A stretch of 64,000 nucleotides of DNA, from NCBI GenBank assembly GCA_947085425.1, contig CAMTWK010000026.1, forward strand, positions 1-64,000, read 5' to 3'. Shown here in pieces: positions 17,084 to 24,794 of the stretch; within the stretch, counting starts at the first letter, position 1, and the number at the start of each line of letters is the position of its first letter. The position numbers were made by a program, and so were the translations under genes. This DNA comes from UKL13-2 sp947085425 (lineage in GTDB: Bacteria; Pseudomonadota; Gammaproteobacteria; Burkholderiales; Usitatibacteraceae). The notes beneath the pieces are model-generated. The model did not search any database. It was not told the DNA's origin and saw only the letters and a list, made by a program, of their open reading frames with translations.

Positions 17084-20059
17084 TTATTCGGCCGGCAAAC
17101 CATCTGTTTTTGCCTGCGCCAGCCGCGCAAATGCGTCACAAAAATCTTCCACGGCATTGACCTTGAAAATTACTTCGCACACGCCCACCTGGTCTGCCTG
17201 CGCGCGCAGTACTTCATCGATAAAACCCGAAGCCACCGCAACCGGTAAATCGGCGCGGATGGCACGGGCCTCTCGCGCCACATCCAGCCCGGACATTCCA
17301 GGCATATTGTAGTCGGTAACCAGTAAATCAAAAGCTTGCGGGTTGGCACGAAGTGCGGCCAGCGCGTCATTCTGGACAATAAAACCGCTCACCGAGAAAC
17401 CCCGTCGCTGCAATAATCTTTGCACCAGAAAAACCAAGGCTTCGTCGTCATCCACGTATAAAATTCGCTGCCCTTTGCCCGCCTTCGGTGATTCTTTTTT
17501 TTGCGGCGCCGCTTCTTGTGGCGACAACAACGCATCGGTGATCACTGGCAAATAGATGAAAATCGTTGTCCCCTGTCCCGGTGTACTGTCGACAACGATT
17601 GCACCATGGTGAGACTGCACGATGCCATGTACAACCGACAAACCGAGTCCGGTGCCCTCGTCAACCGGTTTGGTGGTAAAAAACGGTTCGAAAATTCGCC
17701 CGATAATTATTGCATCCATCCCCGAGCCGTTATCTTGTACGCCAAGACGAACCGCCTTGCCACCTTTTTTGGAAAACAACGCACCAACACTGGGATGCGA
17801 TTTTGCAAAATCGGCATCTACAGCCACCTCATCCAATCGAATTTCAACCCGGCCCGCCTTGCCATTCATGGCCTGCGCGGCATTGGTCACCAGGTTGATG
17901 ACGACCTGCTGAATCTGTGTGGTATCGGCCTGCACTTCGACGCCACCGGCATCGCCGTCAAATTCCAGCTCCACTCTGGCGGGCAAGGTCGCGCGCAACA
18001 TCCGCACCGACTCGTCGACGACCGCCCCCAACGCAATCGGTTTTAATTCCGTTGGCTGGCGGCGACTAAAGGAAAGAATTTGCTGCACCAGATTGCGTGC
18101 GCGCGCCGCCGATTTGCGGATTTCGTTCAGACTCTGCAATGCCACCGGATTGTCACTGACATCTTCTCTCGCCAGTTCGATGTTGCCCAAAATGCTGGCG
18201 ATAATATTATTAAAATCGTGCGCGATGCCACCGGCGAGGGTGCCAATTGCCTGCATTTTTTGCGATTCCCGCAATTGTTCCTCAAGCTGCGTTCGCGCCG
18301 CCTCGGCTTCAGACTGCTTGATCTGCGTTTGCTGCAACTCAAGCAGCGCGTCGGCCGCCTGCCGCCGGGCACGCTCGGCAGAGGCGTATGCGAAGGCATT
18401 GTCCAGCGCGATCGCCGCATAGGCGCTCAGTGTCCGACAGATAAAGCCTTCGCGTTCACCATAGGCGTTCGGGCGAATCGACTGGATGGACATCACACCT
18501 ATCAAGCGATCGCCAATCATCAGCGGCACGTAAAGCATGCTCAACGACAATAAGGTTCCGGGCACCCGATTTGTTTTGTCTTCCTCGTCGGCGTTAACGC
18601 TAAGCTCCTGCCGCTCGCGCGCGCACTGCGCGGTATACGATGTCGGATCGTCCATTGGAATGGCCAGATAAGCCAGCTGTTTACCATCCTCATAATCAAA
18701 GGAGCCATTTAATAATTTGCCGGTTGGATCGAGCAGGTAAACAGAAAACGACGTAACGTCAAACAGATTGCTAACATGGCGCAGCATGGTGGCAAACACT
18801 GCATCAGCATTCAGACTCGCAGTCAACTCACGGCCTATTTTGCCCAACGTTTCCAACGTCGCGCTTGCTTCTTGCAGGGCCGCCACCCGGCTGGCCTCGG
18901 ATCGGATTTGTTCGCCGAGGTCACTAATAATGGAAATAGACCCGCTATATTTGCCGTCAACGTAGCGTGGTGCAGAGGTAATTGAAACCTGGGCATCACT
19001 GCCGTCTTTTCGACGTAAACACGATCGATAGGTGGATGCCCGCCCGGATCGCCGTGACTCCCTCTGCAACCATTCCTCGCGCCGCGACTCGGGCATGGTG
19101 AGCATACTCGCGGTCAACGCCAAAATCTCCTGCTCGTCGTATCCGACAATCTTGGCAAATGCCGGATTGACAAATTCAAAACGCCCATCTTCGTTGGTGA
19201 TGGTCAGACCCTGACCAATATTGTTGACAATCTGCGCGGCAAAATCACGTTGCACCCGCAGCTCGCGCTCGGCTTCCGCTGTTTTTTTCGCCTGCATTTC
19301 AAATTTTTCGCGGAACGTATACGCAAAGAAAAAATCCTTTAGCGGGCGATTCGGTGCCGAGTTGCTGATTTCCGTCGGCTCGACAAAGCGGATGTACAAA
19401 TACAATGCGACCGACAGGACAAATGCGATCATCAGTTTGGTCGTGACGGCGGCATATAACAGCGATGAGAATGTGGCACTTTCCACAAATGCGCCGGTGG
19501 TAAACGCAACCCCGTCAAAAACCAAAACACACGCCAAGGTAACAAACACCCGTAAAAACGGCAGCCCAGGAAAGTGGCGGTTCATGGCGCCATACAAAAC
19601 CATCAGCAAAAATACGTCTGCAAGCAATACCGCCGTACCCACCAAGGTGACGCGTGCGCTCTGATGAAAAATTTCAGCGGAAATGTTTAAAAAATTGCTG
19701 GTGCCGGGAATAGTTACCTGAATGCTGGCGATAAACATCACCAGCGTCATAATCAAATTTGCACCGATAATTCCGTAAATAATTTTGCGTGCTTCGCCTG
19801 CATCCTCACGCAGGTAGACCAGCAGGATCGCCATCACACTGATGGCAAACATGATTGTTCCCGGACTGACCGTAACACCCTCCCACAGCGGCACATATAT
19901 TGACGAGGTCAATATGACCTGTACCGGTTGAAACACACCCAACGAGATATAGAGGGGCGTCAGCCCATATCGCTGGCGCAGCCAAAACAGGCAGAACACC
20001 AAACCCATCAGTCCCATCGCCTGAAAGGCTAGAAAAAACAGAGCCGCACTTTGCATCAT
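17084..20059 (-). CDS. Hybrid histidine kinase (7TM-PAS-GAF-HisKA-HATPase-REC)
   Basis: This is a 991-residue membrane sensor. I start at ATG 20057-20059, after the SD GAGGGAG; a frame reaching 20149 is longer but has no SD. The order is about seven TM helices (1-240) resembling the VUT-like sensory domain, a coiled coil, PAS (NNIGQGLTITNEDG), GAF, HisKA with GGIAHDFNNIIA, HATPase with GTGLGLSVVHGI, and a C-terminal receiver with YVDDDE, phospho-acceptor TDYNMPG and the conserved Lys in IFK. Phosphate probably passes to the receiver and on to an unlinked partner. Immediately upstream lies a decayed paralogue. Confidence 0.93.
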   Translation of the reverse strand: MMQSAALFFLAFQAMGLMGLVFCLFWLRQRYGLTPLYISLGVFQPVQVILTSSIYVPLWEGVTVSPGTIMFAISVMAILLVYLREDAGEARKIIYGIIGANLIMTLVMFIASIQVTIPGTSNFLNISAEIFHQSARVTLVGTAVLLADVFLLMVLYGAMNRHFPGLPFLRVFVTLACVLVFDGVAFTTGAFVESATFSSLLYAAVTTKLMIAFVLSVALYLYIRFVEPTEISNSAPNRPLKDFFFAYTFREKFEMQAKKTAEAERELRVQRDFAAQIVNNIGQGLTITNEDGRFEFVNPAFAKIVGYDEQEILALTASMLTMPESRREEWLQRESRRSGRASTYRSCLRRKDGSDAQVSITSAPRYVDGKYSGSISIISDLGEQIRSEASRVAALQEASATLETLGKIGRELTASLNADAVFATMLRHVSNLFDVTSFSVYLLDPTGKLLNGSFDYEDGKQLAYLAIPMDDPTSYTAQCARERQELSVNADEEDKTNRVPGTLLSLSMLYVPLMIGDRLIGVMSIQSIRPNAYGEREGFICRTLSAYAAIALDNAFAYASAERARRQAADALLELQQTQIKQSEAEAARTQLEEQLRESQKMQAIGTLAGGIAHDFNNIIASILGNIELAREDVSDNPVALQSLNEIRKSAARARNLVQQILSFSRRQPTELKPIALGAVVDESVRMLRATLPARVELEFDGDAGGVEVQADTTQIQQVVINLVTNAAQAMNGKAGRVEIRLDEVAVDADFAKSHPSVGALFSKKGGKAVRLGVQDNGSGMDAIIIGRIFEPFFTTKPVDEGTGLGLSVVHGIVQSHHGAIVVDSTPGQGTTIFIYLPVITDALLSPQEAAPQKKESPKAGKGQRILYVDDDEALVFLVQRLLQRRGFSVSGFIVQNDALAALRANPQAFDLLVTDYNMPGMSGLDVAREARAIRADLPVAVASGFIDEVLRAQADQVGVCEVIFKVNAVEDFCDAFARLAQAKTDGLPAE

Positions 20060-20152
20060 TACTCCCTCAATACTATTTTCACAGGTTGCCAGCCAATCCC
20101 AAAAGTAAAGAAAAATCAGCCACTTCCTGAAGTCATGTTCTGCATCCAATCC

Positions 20153-20173
20153 AACGATTAACGATTAACGATT
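20153..20173. repeat. Three 7-bp tandem repeats (AACGATT)
   Basis: Perfect AACGATT copies lie at 20153-20159, 20160-20166 and 20167-20173, between the 3' end of the kinase pseudogene and the 5' end of the intact kinase gene. Confidence 0.8.
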
Positions 20174-20205
20174 CATTGCGAATCTCTTTCAACGACGGAG
20201 TTTTC

Positions 20206-21045
20206 TTATTTGTTTTTTTCTGCCTGTGCGGGCAATTTTGCAATCCGCACAAACGCATCACAAAAATCTTCAACCGCGTTGCCTTAAAAATGACCTCGCG
20301 CACACCCGCCTCTGCAGCTTGCTGCTGCAATGTTTCGTCGATAAAACATCGCGAAGGCACTTTTAATGGCGCGCCGCTACCGATGTCACCAGAGTGCCGA
20401 CCAGTTTCTCCGTGTCAACATTACGCCAGATCATTTTTTGGTCTTCCGTCATAAATCCGTAACGGCTACCCGTGGACATGGCTTCTTCGGCGACATTCGG
20501 CCGGATCGCGAGCTGGTCAATGCCAAGATGAACCGCGCCAATCGTTGCCCGTGGGCGTTCAATATCGGCACACTCAGGATCGAAACCAAATTGCCGGTGA
20601 TTTTTGAGACGGTCGGCGACCCGACGAAAAAATCCGCACCGGCCGATAATTGCTGAAACATACGCGTCTTGCTGATGTTCACCACCCGTCCATCTTTTGG
20701 CGGCACAGCGGCACATATCACCTGACCGTCGATGTCGGAATAAGTCACGTCGGTGTAACCGGGGTGCAACGATAAAAAATCCGGCAATGTTGGATCTCAC
20801 TGGCGGGGATCCACCCGCTTGATCAACGGGCGTGTGGCCAGTCGTTCAAGTACCGCACGCGCTCCGCCCATTATTTCGTCGGCATTGCCGGCCGTGACGG
20901 TTGCAAGAATTCGTTGCGAATTCTTGGTATTTGCGACCGACTGTTGCATATCCGCATAAATTCTCCAGGCGACAATCAACGCAAACGGGACAGACACCAT
21001 CGTTACCAATAAAAAAACATGGGTCCGTATGGAATTGAAACGCAC
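20206..21045 (-). pseudogene. Decayed second sensor kinase (TM-Cache start, receiver end)
   Basis: The piece from 21045 encodes a TM helix and a coiled start (MRFNSIRTHVFLLVTMVSV), stopping near 20797. A second frame continues an extracellular Cache-like domain (LPDFLSLHPGYTDVTYSDIDG, then SVPILNAHGQRLA), and a third frame finishes it at 20363. After 20360 comes only the last part of a receiver domain: FIDETLQQQAAEAGVREVIFK matches the intact neighbour's FIDEVLRAQADQVGVCEVIFK. One missing base then shifts the frame; restoring it yields NAVEDFCDAF as in the neighbour, ending at 20206. Everything between Cache and receiver end (PAS, kinase) is deleted. Confidence 0.8.
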
Positions 21046-21120
21046 TTGCCCCCCTTGATTTGCCGGATATTACAGCTGCGGTTGTTTGCTATGGCGCATC
21101 CCGTTCGTTTAAATGCCGGC

Positions 21121-21149
21121 ACGACCACGCACCATTAACACGTGGTCGT
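21121..21149. repeat. Perfect 9-bp inverted repeat
   Basis: ACGACCACG (21121-21129) and CGTGGTCGT (21141-21149) are separated by 11 bp. There is no T-tract. It could be a protein-binding dyad or a weak hairpin between the pseudogene and the SPFH gene. Confidence 0.6.
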
Positions 21150-21180
21150 ATACATCAAAAACCCGACCAAATTGAGCGCG

Positions 21181-21211
21181 TTCAGCCGTTCAGCCGTTCA
21201 GCCGTTCAGCC
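21181..21211. repeat. 8-bp tandem repeat (TTCAGCCG), nearly four copies
   Basis: Three perfect TTCAGCCG units at 21181-21204 are followed by a partial fourth, TTCAGCC. It is in the noncoding gap downstream of the SPFH gene and may vary in copy number between strains. Confidence 0.85.
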
Positions 21212-21312
21212 ATGTCAATCGGCATTTTTTGTTATTTTCTTAAATCGCGCCCACCAAGCTCAGCCAGCCCCACGGATCGCGCGGACCGTGCAATTTTTGG
21301 CAAAGTGCCTCA

Positions 21313-22308
21313 CTAGGCCTTGCTACCCGGCCCGCCTCTCGACTTGTCCAAAACGGTCATGGCGGCGGACATCATGGCCGCAACATCGGCAATATTGGCC
21401 GGCACAATCAGGGTATTGCCGACTTTGGCGAGGTTGCCGAACTGCGCGACATATTGCTCGGCAATTTTCAAATTGGCCGCCTGTTGACCACCCGGAACCT
21501 CCAGCTGGATGGCCACCACCCGCACCGCCAACGCCGTCGCGTCGGCCACCGTGGTCAATGCCAGCGCTTCACCCTGCGCACGGTTGATCGCCGCTTGTTT
21601 TTCGCCCTCCGACTCCAAAATCGCCGCTTGACGTTTACCGTCGGCAATATTGATTTCCTCTTGACGCAGGCCCTCGGACTTGGCGATCAATGCGCGTTTT
21701 TCACGCTCGGCAATGATTTGTGCCTGCATCGAACGCAGAATCGATTCCGGCGGGGTCAGGCTCTTGATTTCGTAACGCAACACCTTGATTCCCCAGGTGC
21801 GTCCGGCCTCATCCAGCACCGAAACAATTTGCCGGTTGATTTCATCGCGGCTCTCGAATGTTTTGTCGAGTTCCATTTTGCCGATTTCAGAACGCAATGC
21901 AGTCTGCGCCAACTGCGTGATGGCCATGATGTAATCCGACGAGCCATAACTGGCCAATTTTGGATCCATCACCTGGAAATAAATTATGCCGTCCACTGCC
22001 AGCTGGGTGTTGTCGCGGGTGATACAAACCTGCTCGGGAATATCCAGCGGGACTTCCTTCAAGCTGTGTTGATAATTGACGTGATCAATAAACGGCACAA
22101 TCACGTTCAGACCCGGCAACAAGGTCGCGTGATATTTGCCGAAGCGCTCCACCACCCAGGCACTTTGTTGTGGAACAATACGCACGACTTCGATAATAAA
22201 AACAACAATGGCACCCAGAAAGAAAAAGGGAATCGCATAACCTGAAAACACCGGCGTGGCGTACATGGCGGCGGTGGCAATAATCACGGCGACAAATTTA
22301 AAAAACAT
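21313..22308 (-). CDS. SPFH/band-7 membrane protein (QmcA/stomatin-like)
   Basis: I start at ATG 22306-22308, with GGAG nine bases upstream, giving 331 residues; a TTG further up would add 29 unlikely residues. Two hydrophobic segments at about 3-45 are followed by the SPFH domain (VERFGKYHATLLPGLNVIVP through TPPESILRSM) and a long Ala/Glu/Gln coiled coil (ILESEGEKQAAINRAQGEAL). Such proteins form large rings in the inner membrane and often partner with NfeD proteins. Its nfeD neighbour lies directly upstream, which fits that pairing. Confidence 0.92.
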   Translation of the reverse strand: MFFKFVAVIIATAAMYATPVFSGYAIPFFFLGAIVVFIIEVVRIVPQQSAWVVERFGKYHATLLPGLNVIVPFIDHVNYQHSLKEVPLDIPEQVCITRDNTQLAVDGIIYFQVMDPKLASYGSSDYIMAITQLAQTALRSEIGKMELDKTFESRDEINRQIVSVLDEAGRTWGIKVLRYEIKSLTPPESILRSMQAQIIAEREKRALIAKSEGLRQEEINIADGKRQAAILESEGEKQAAINRAQGEALALTTVADATALAVRVVAIQLEVPGGQQAANLKIAEQYVAQFGNLAKVGNTLIVPANIADVAAMMSAAMTVLDKSRGGPGSKA

Positions 22309-22391
22309 GGGGACGCTCCGTTTAGGGTTGGTTTCGAAGACCTGCTTGTTCAGGTCGATACTGGGTGTGAGAAATTGGTCGCGGCTGTTCT

Positions 22392-22805
22392 TCAATTTGA
22401 TACCACCAACACACCATGCTCGGTGGCGGTTATGGTCAACACATCATTGGGCTTGGCGCTGCCGTTGACCCGGGCATCCCACGACGCACCGCGATACTTC
22501 ACCCGGGCGGTATGGTTGGTTTCGTTCACCCAACTTTCAAAAATCACGGTCTGGCCGATCTCCAGACTATTCTGCGCGGCACTGTCTTTGGGGTGATTGC
22601 GCCACCAACGATGCACCAAATAGGTTCCGAGTAGCGCTGCGGCGGCGGTGGCCATCACCTGTAGCCAGAATGGCCCGCCCAGCCACGCAACCAGTGCACC
22701 AATCAACGCCGAGGCACCAAACACCAACAGGTAAAAAGTGCCGGTCAGCAGGTCAATAATAATGAGTAAAAAACCAATAATAGCCCAGATCAAATATGCG
22801 GTCAT
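22392..22805 (-). CDS. NfeD-family membrane protein
   Basis: This is a short NfeD of 137 residues, starting at ATG 22803-22805 behind GGAGAGGG. Two to three hydrophobic helices (YLIWAIIGFLLIIIDLL, FGASALIGALVAWL and following) are followed by a soluble OB-fold-like C-terminal domain (GQTVIFESWV...ARVKYRGASWDARV). It has no N-terminal ClpP-like protease domain, so it is the truncated class that pairs with QmcA-type SPFH proteins. It is followed after 83 bp by the SPFH gene on the same strand. Confidence 0.9.
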   Translation of the reverse strand: MTAYLIWAIIGFLLIIIDLLTGTFYLLVFGASALIGALVAWLGGPFWLQVMATAAAALLGTYLVHRWWRNHPKDSAAQNSLEIGQTVIFESWVNETNHTARVKYRGASWDARVNGSAKPNDVLTITATEHGVLVVSN

Positions 22806-22850
22806 TGCAATCCCTCTCCTGGTGTCTGCATCATGTTTCGGCTGTTTTTG

Positions 22851-22874
22851 TTGTTTCGTTGTTTCGTTGTTTCG
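22851..22874. repeat. Three 8-bp tandem repeats (TTGTTTCG)
   Basis: Perfect TTGTTTCG copies lie at 22851-22858, 22859-22866 and 22867-22874, just upstream of the nfeD ribosome-binding site. Confidence 0.85.
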
Positions 22875-23013
22875 ATGGCCGGGCTCATCACTCCAACGCC
22901 GGGGGCACAAACTTCATTCAAATAACCCACGCCTTACAAAGGTGGACAACAGATTCGCCGTCAAATTCAACCGGCCGGCCGGCGGCGACAAGGGTTTTAT
23001 CGGTGTACGACTT

Positions 23014-23478
23014 TTACATCATTCGTTTTGCGGAAACAATGTTGGTATTGACCCCCGCAAAATTTAATCCGCCGAACAAGCGCCCGTGTTCAATTTTGAC
23101 ACATCGATTCATCACCACATCCAATCCGGCTTGTGATGCCGTTGCCGCCGCCGATTCGTTAATCACACCCAATTGCATCCATAAACATTTGGCACCAATG
23201 GCAATCGCCTCGGTAGCCAAAACATCAAGTTCTTCTGATCGGCGAAAACAGTCAACCATATCGACTTTTTCCGGGATGTCCGCCAATGACGGATAACACT
23301 TTTCACCGAGAACCTCAGTGTACGCCGGGTTGACCGGAATGATGCGATAACCGTGACCTTGCAGGTATTTCGCGACAAAATAACTCGGTCGCGACCAATT
23401 GGCGGACAGCCCGACAACCGCAATGACTTGGTTGGTTGTCAACAGGCGGCGGAGTCCCGCAATGTCATCCACAGTCAT
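23014..23478 (-). CDS. CoA-binding protein (YccU type)
   Basis: This 154-residue soluble Rossmann protein has VIAVVGLSANWSRPSYFVA at the N-terminus, the nucleotide-binding loop of the CoA_binding_2 family. The family's VNP and LWMQLGV segments follow. Members bind CoA, but their physiological role is not established. Its start overlaps the ccmH stop by 4 bp, so it is probably the last gene of the ccm transcript. Confidence 0.88.
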   Translation of the reverse strand: MTVDDIAGLRRLLTTNQVIAVVGLSANWSRPSYFVAKYLQGHGYRIIPVNPAYTEVLGEKCYPSLADIPEKVDMVDCFRRSEELDVLATEAIAIGAKCLWMQLGVINESAAATASQAGLDVVMNRCVKIEHGRLFGGLNFAGVNTNIVSAKRMM

Positions 23479-24155
23479 TTTGGGTCCGGATCATTGTTGA
23501 GTAATTTTCGCGCCCGACGGGTGGCGTCATCGCCGCCAGCTGCGTCAGATGGCGGAAGCGGCGGTGAAACAACCAGCGCCCGACGACGCGCCATCCACCA
23601 CATTAATATTCCGCCGCCGCCCAGCAGGAAAAACGGGGCGAACCAAAGCAGGTAGGTTTTGCCATCCACCGGCGGTCTATACAGCACAAAATCGCCATAA
23701 CGCGCCTTCAGGTAGGCCTTGATTTCATCGTCTGTCTTGCCATGATCTATCAGCAAACGCACTTCCCGTCTCAAATCACCGGCCAGCCCGGCGGGGGATT
23801 CGGCCAAAGTTTGATTTTGGCAAACCAAACAGCGTAATTCACTTTCTAATTTTTTCAATCGCTGCGCTAATTCTGGAGGCGGCAAATCTGGCTCTGCCAT
23901 CTGGATTTGTGCTTCGGCTGTAACGAAACCATAGATGAACACGGATAAACACAGATGTTTCAGTAGAAGTTTTTTGCCGCCGACGGACGCCGAAACCCGT
24001 CGATAAAATCTTGAAACATCAATAAATACGCGCGCTTTCAGGAACAAATGGCTGAAAGTGCTCTCCAGACGGTGAGTTTGCATATTTTTTATGCAATTAT
24101 CTTCACCCTGCTGCGACAAATCTCGTTTGGTGTTATTGGTGTTATCCGTGTTCAT
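23475..24155 (-). CDS. ccmH: Cytochrome c maturation protein CcmH, 5' end unresolved
   Basis: CcmH reduces and presents apocytochrome c cysteines in the periplasm for heme attachment. The conserved part is complete: LRCLVCQNQTLAESPAG with the redox CxxC, GKTDDEIKAYLKARYGDFVLY, and a TM helix (LLWFAPFFLLGGGGILMWW). The 5' end is abnormal. The segment acting as signal peptide (KHLCLSVFIYGFVTAEA) is encoded by a copy of a dispersed GATGAACACG-type repeat. An inverted partner copy lies near 24142-24171 and supplies the upstream ATG at 24155. I see no standard start and SD closer to the domain, so the true start, and perhaps export, is uncertain. Confidence 0.82.
   Translation of the reverse strand: MNTDNTNNTKRDLSQQGEDNCIKNMQTHRLESTFSHLFLKARVFIDVSRFYRRVSASVGGKKLLLKHLCLSVFIYGFVTAEAQIQMAEPDLPPPELAQRLKKLESELRCLVCQNQTLAESPAGLAGDLRREVRLLIDHGKTDDEIKAYLKARYGDFVLYRPPVDGKTYLLWFAPFFLLGGGGILMWWMARRRALVVSPPLPPSDAAGGDDATRRARKLLNNDPDPK
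23934..23957 (+). repeat. Dispersed 10-bp-unit repeat, copy inside ccmH
   Basis: This stretch is made of GATGAACACG and GATAAACACA units. It shares 15 bp (GATGAACACGGATAA), in inverted orientation, with the copy at 24142-24171. It encodes the hydrophobic core of the CcmH leader. Confidence 0.75.
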
Positions 24156-24171
24156 CTGTGTTTATCTGTGG
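24142..24171 (-). repeat. Dispersed 10-bp-unit repeat, copy between ccmG and ccmH
   Basis: On the minus strand this reads as GATAAACACA and GATGAACACG units followed by GATAA. It provides the first in-frame ATG of ccmH. Repeats of this wording are seen scattered in many bacterial genomes; I infer a mobile or slippage origin. Confidence 0.75.
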
Positions 24172-24185
24172 TTGCTACGTTTTTT

Positions 24186-24794
24186 TTACAACGCTTTTTG
24201 CAATTCAAAAATCATCGGCAGCAACTTTTCATTCATCACTTTTGCATCAATGGGACCGGTATGTTTGAATCTGATGTTGCCCAGTTTATCAATCACAAAT
24301 GTTTCCGGCGCACCATACACCCCCCAATCAATCGCCACCCGGCCGTCCAAATCGCTGACGCTGAGCTGGTACGGATCGCCAAATTTGGTCAACCAATTCT
24401 TGGCCGCGGTGGGGTCATCCTTCCAATTCAAACCCACGATCGGCAACAGTTTTTGTTTGGCCAGTTCGTTCAAAAATGGATGTTCGTACCGACACGACAC
24501 ACACCAGCTTCCCCAGACGTTTAACAACCACACCTGACCCTTGAGTTCACCCGGCGAAAACTGTATCTGCGGGGTATGCAACACCGGCAATTTAAACTGC
24601 GGTGCCGGCTTGTTGATGAGCGCCGACGGCACTTCACGTGGATTTAAAAACAACCCCTGATACAAGAACCAGACCAGCGTAAAAAAAATCACCAGCGGCA
24701 GGAAAAACTGCCAGGCACGCTTCACTACCGACCCGGCTGCCGGCGAGGTAACTACCGCCGCTGGTTTTTCCGGCCGGTTTTCTGCGCCCGTCAT
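24186..24794 (-). CDS. ccmG: Thiol:disulfide interchange protein CcmG (DsbE)
   Basis: CcmG is a membrane-anchored periplasmic thioredoxin that keeps apocytochrome cysteines reduced. The 202 residues have a TM anchor at about 27-45 and a TlpA-like thioredoxin domain with the active site WGSWCVSCRYEHP and the GVYGAPETFVID cis-proline region. The WCxxC motif and the position between ccmF and ccmH are diagnostic. It starts in an ATGA overlap with ccmF. Confidence 0.96.
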   Translation of the reverse strand: MTGAENRPEKPAAVVTSPAAGSVVKRAWQFFLPLVIFFTLVWFLYQGLFLNPREVPSALINKPAPQFKLPVLHTPQIQFSPGELKGQVWLLNVWGSWCVSCRYEHPFLNELAKQKLLPIVGLNWKDDPTAAKNWLTKFGDPYQLSVSDLDGRVAIDWGVYGAPETFVIDKLGNIRFKHTGPIDAKVMNEKLLPMIFELQKAL

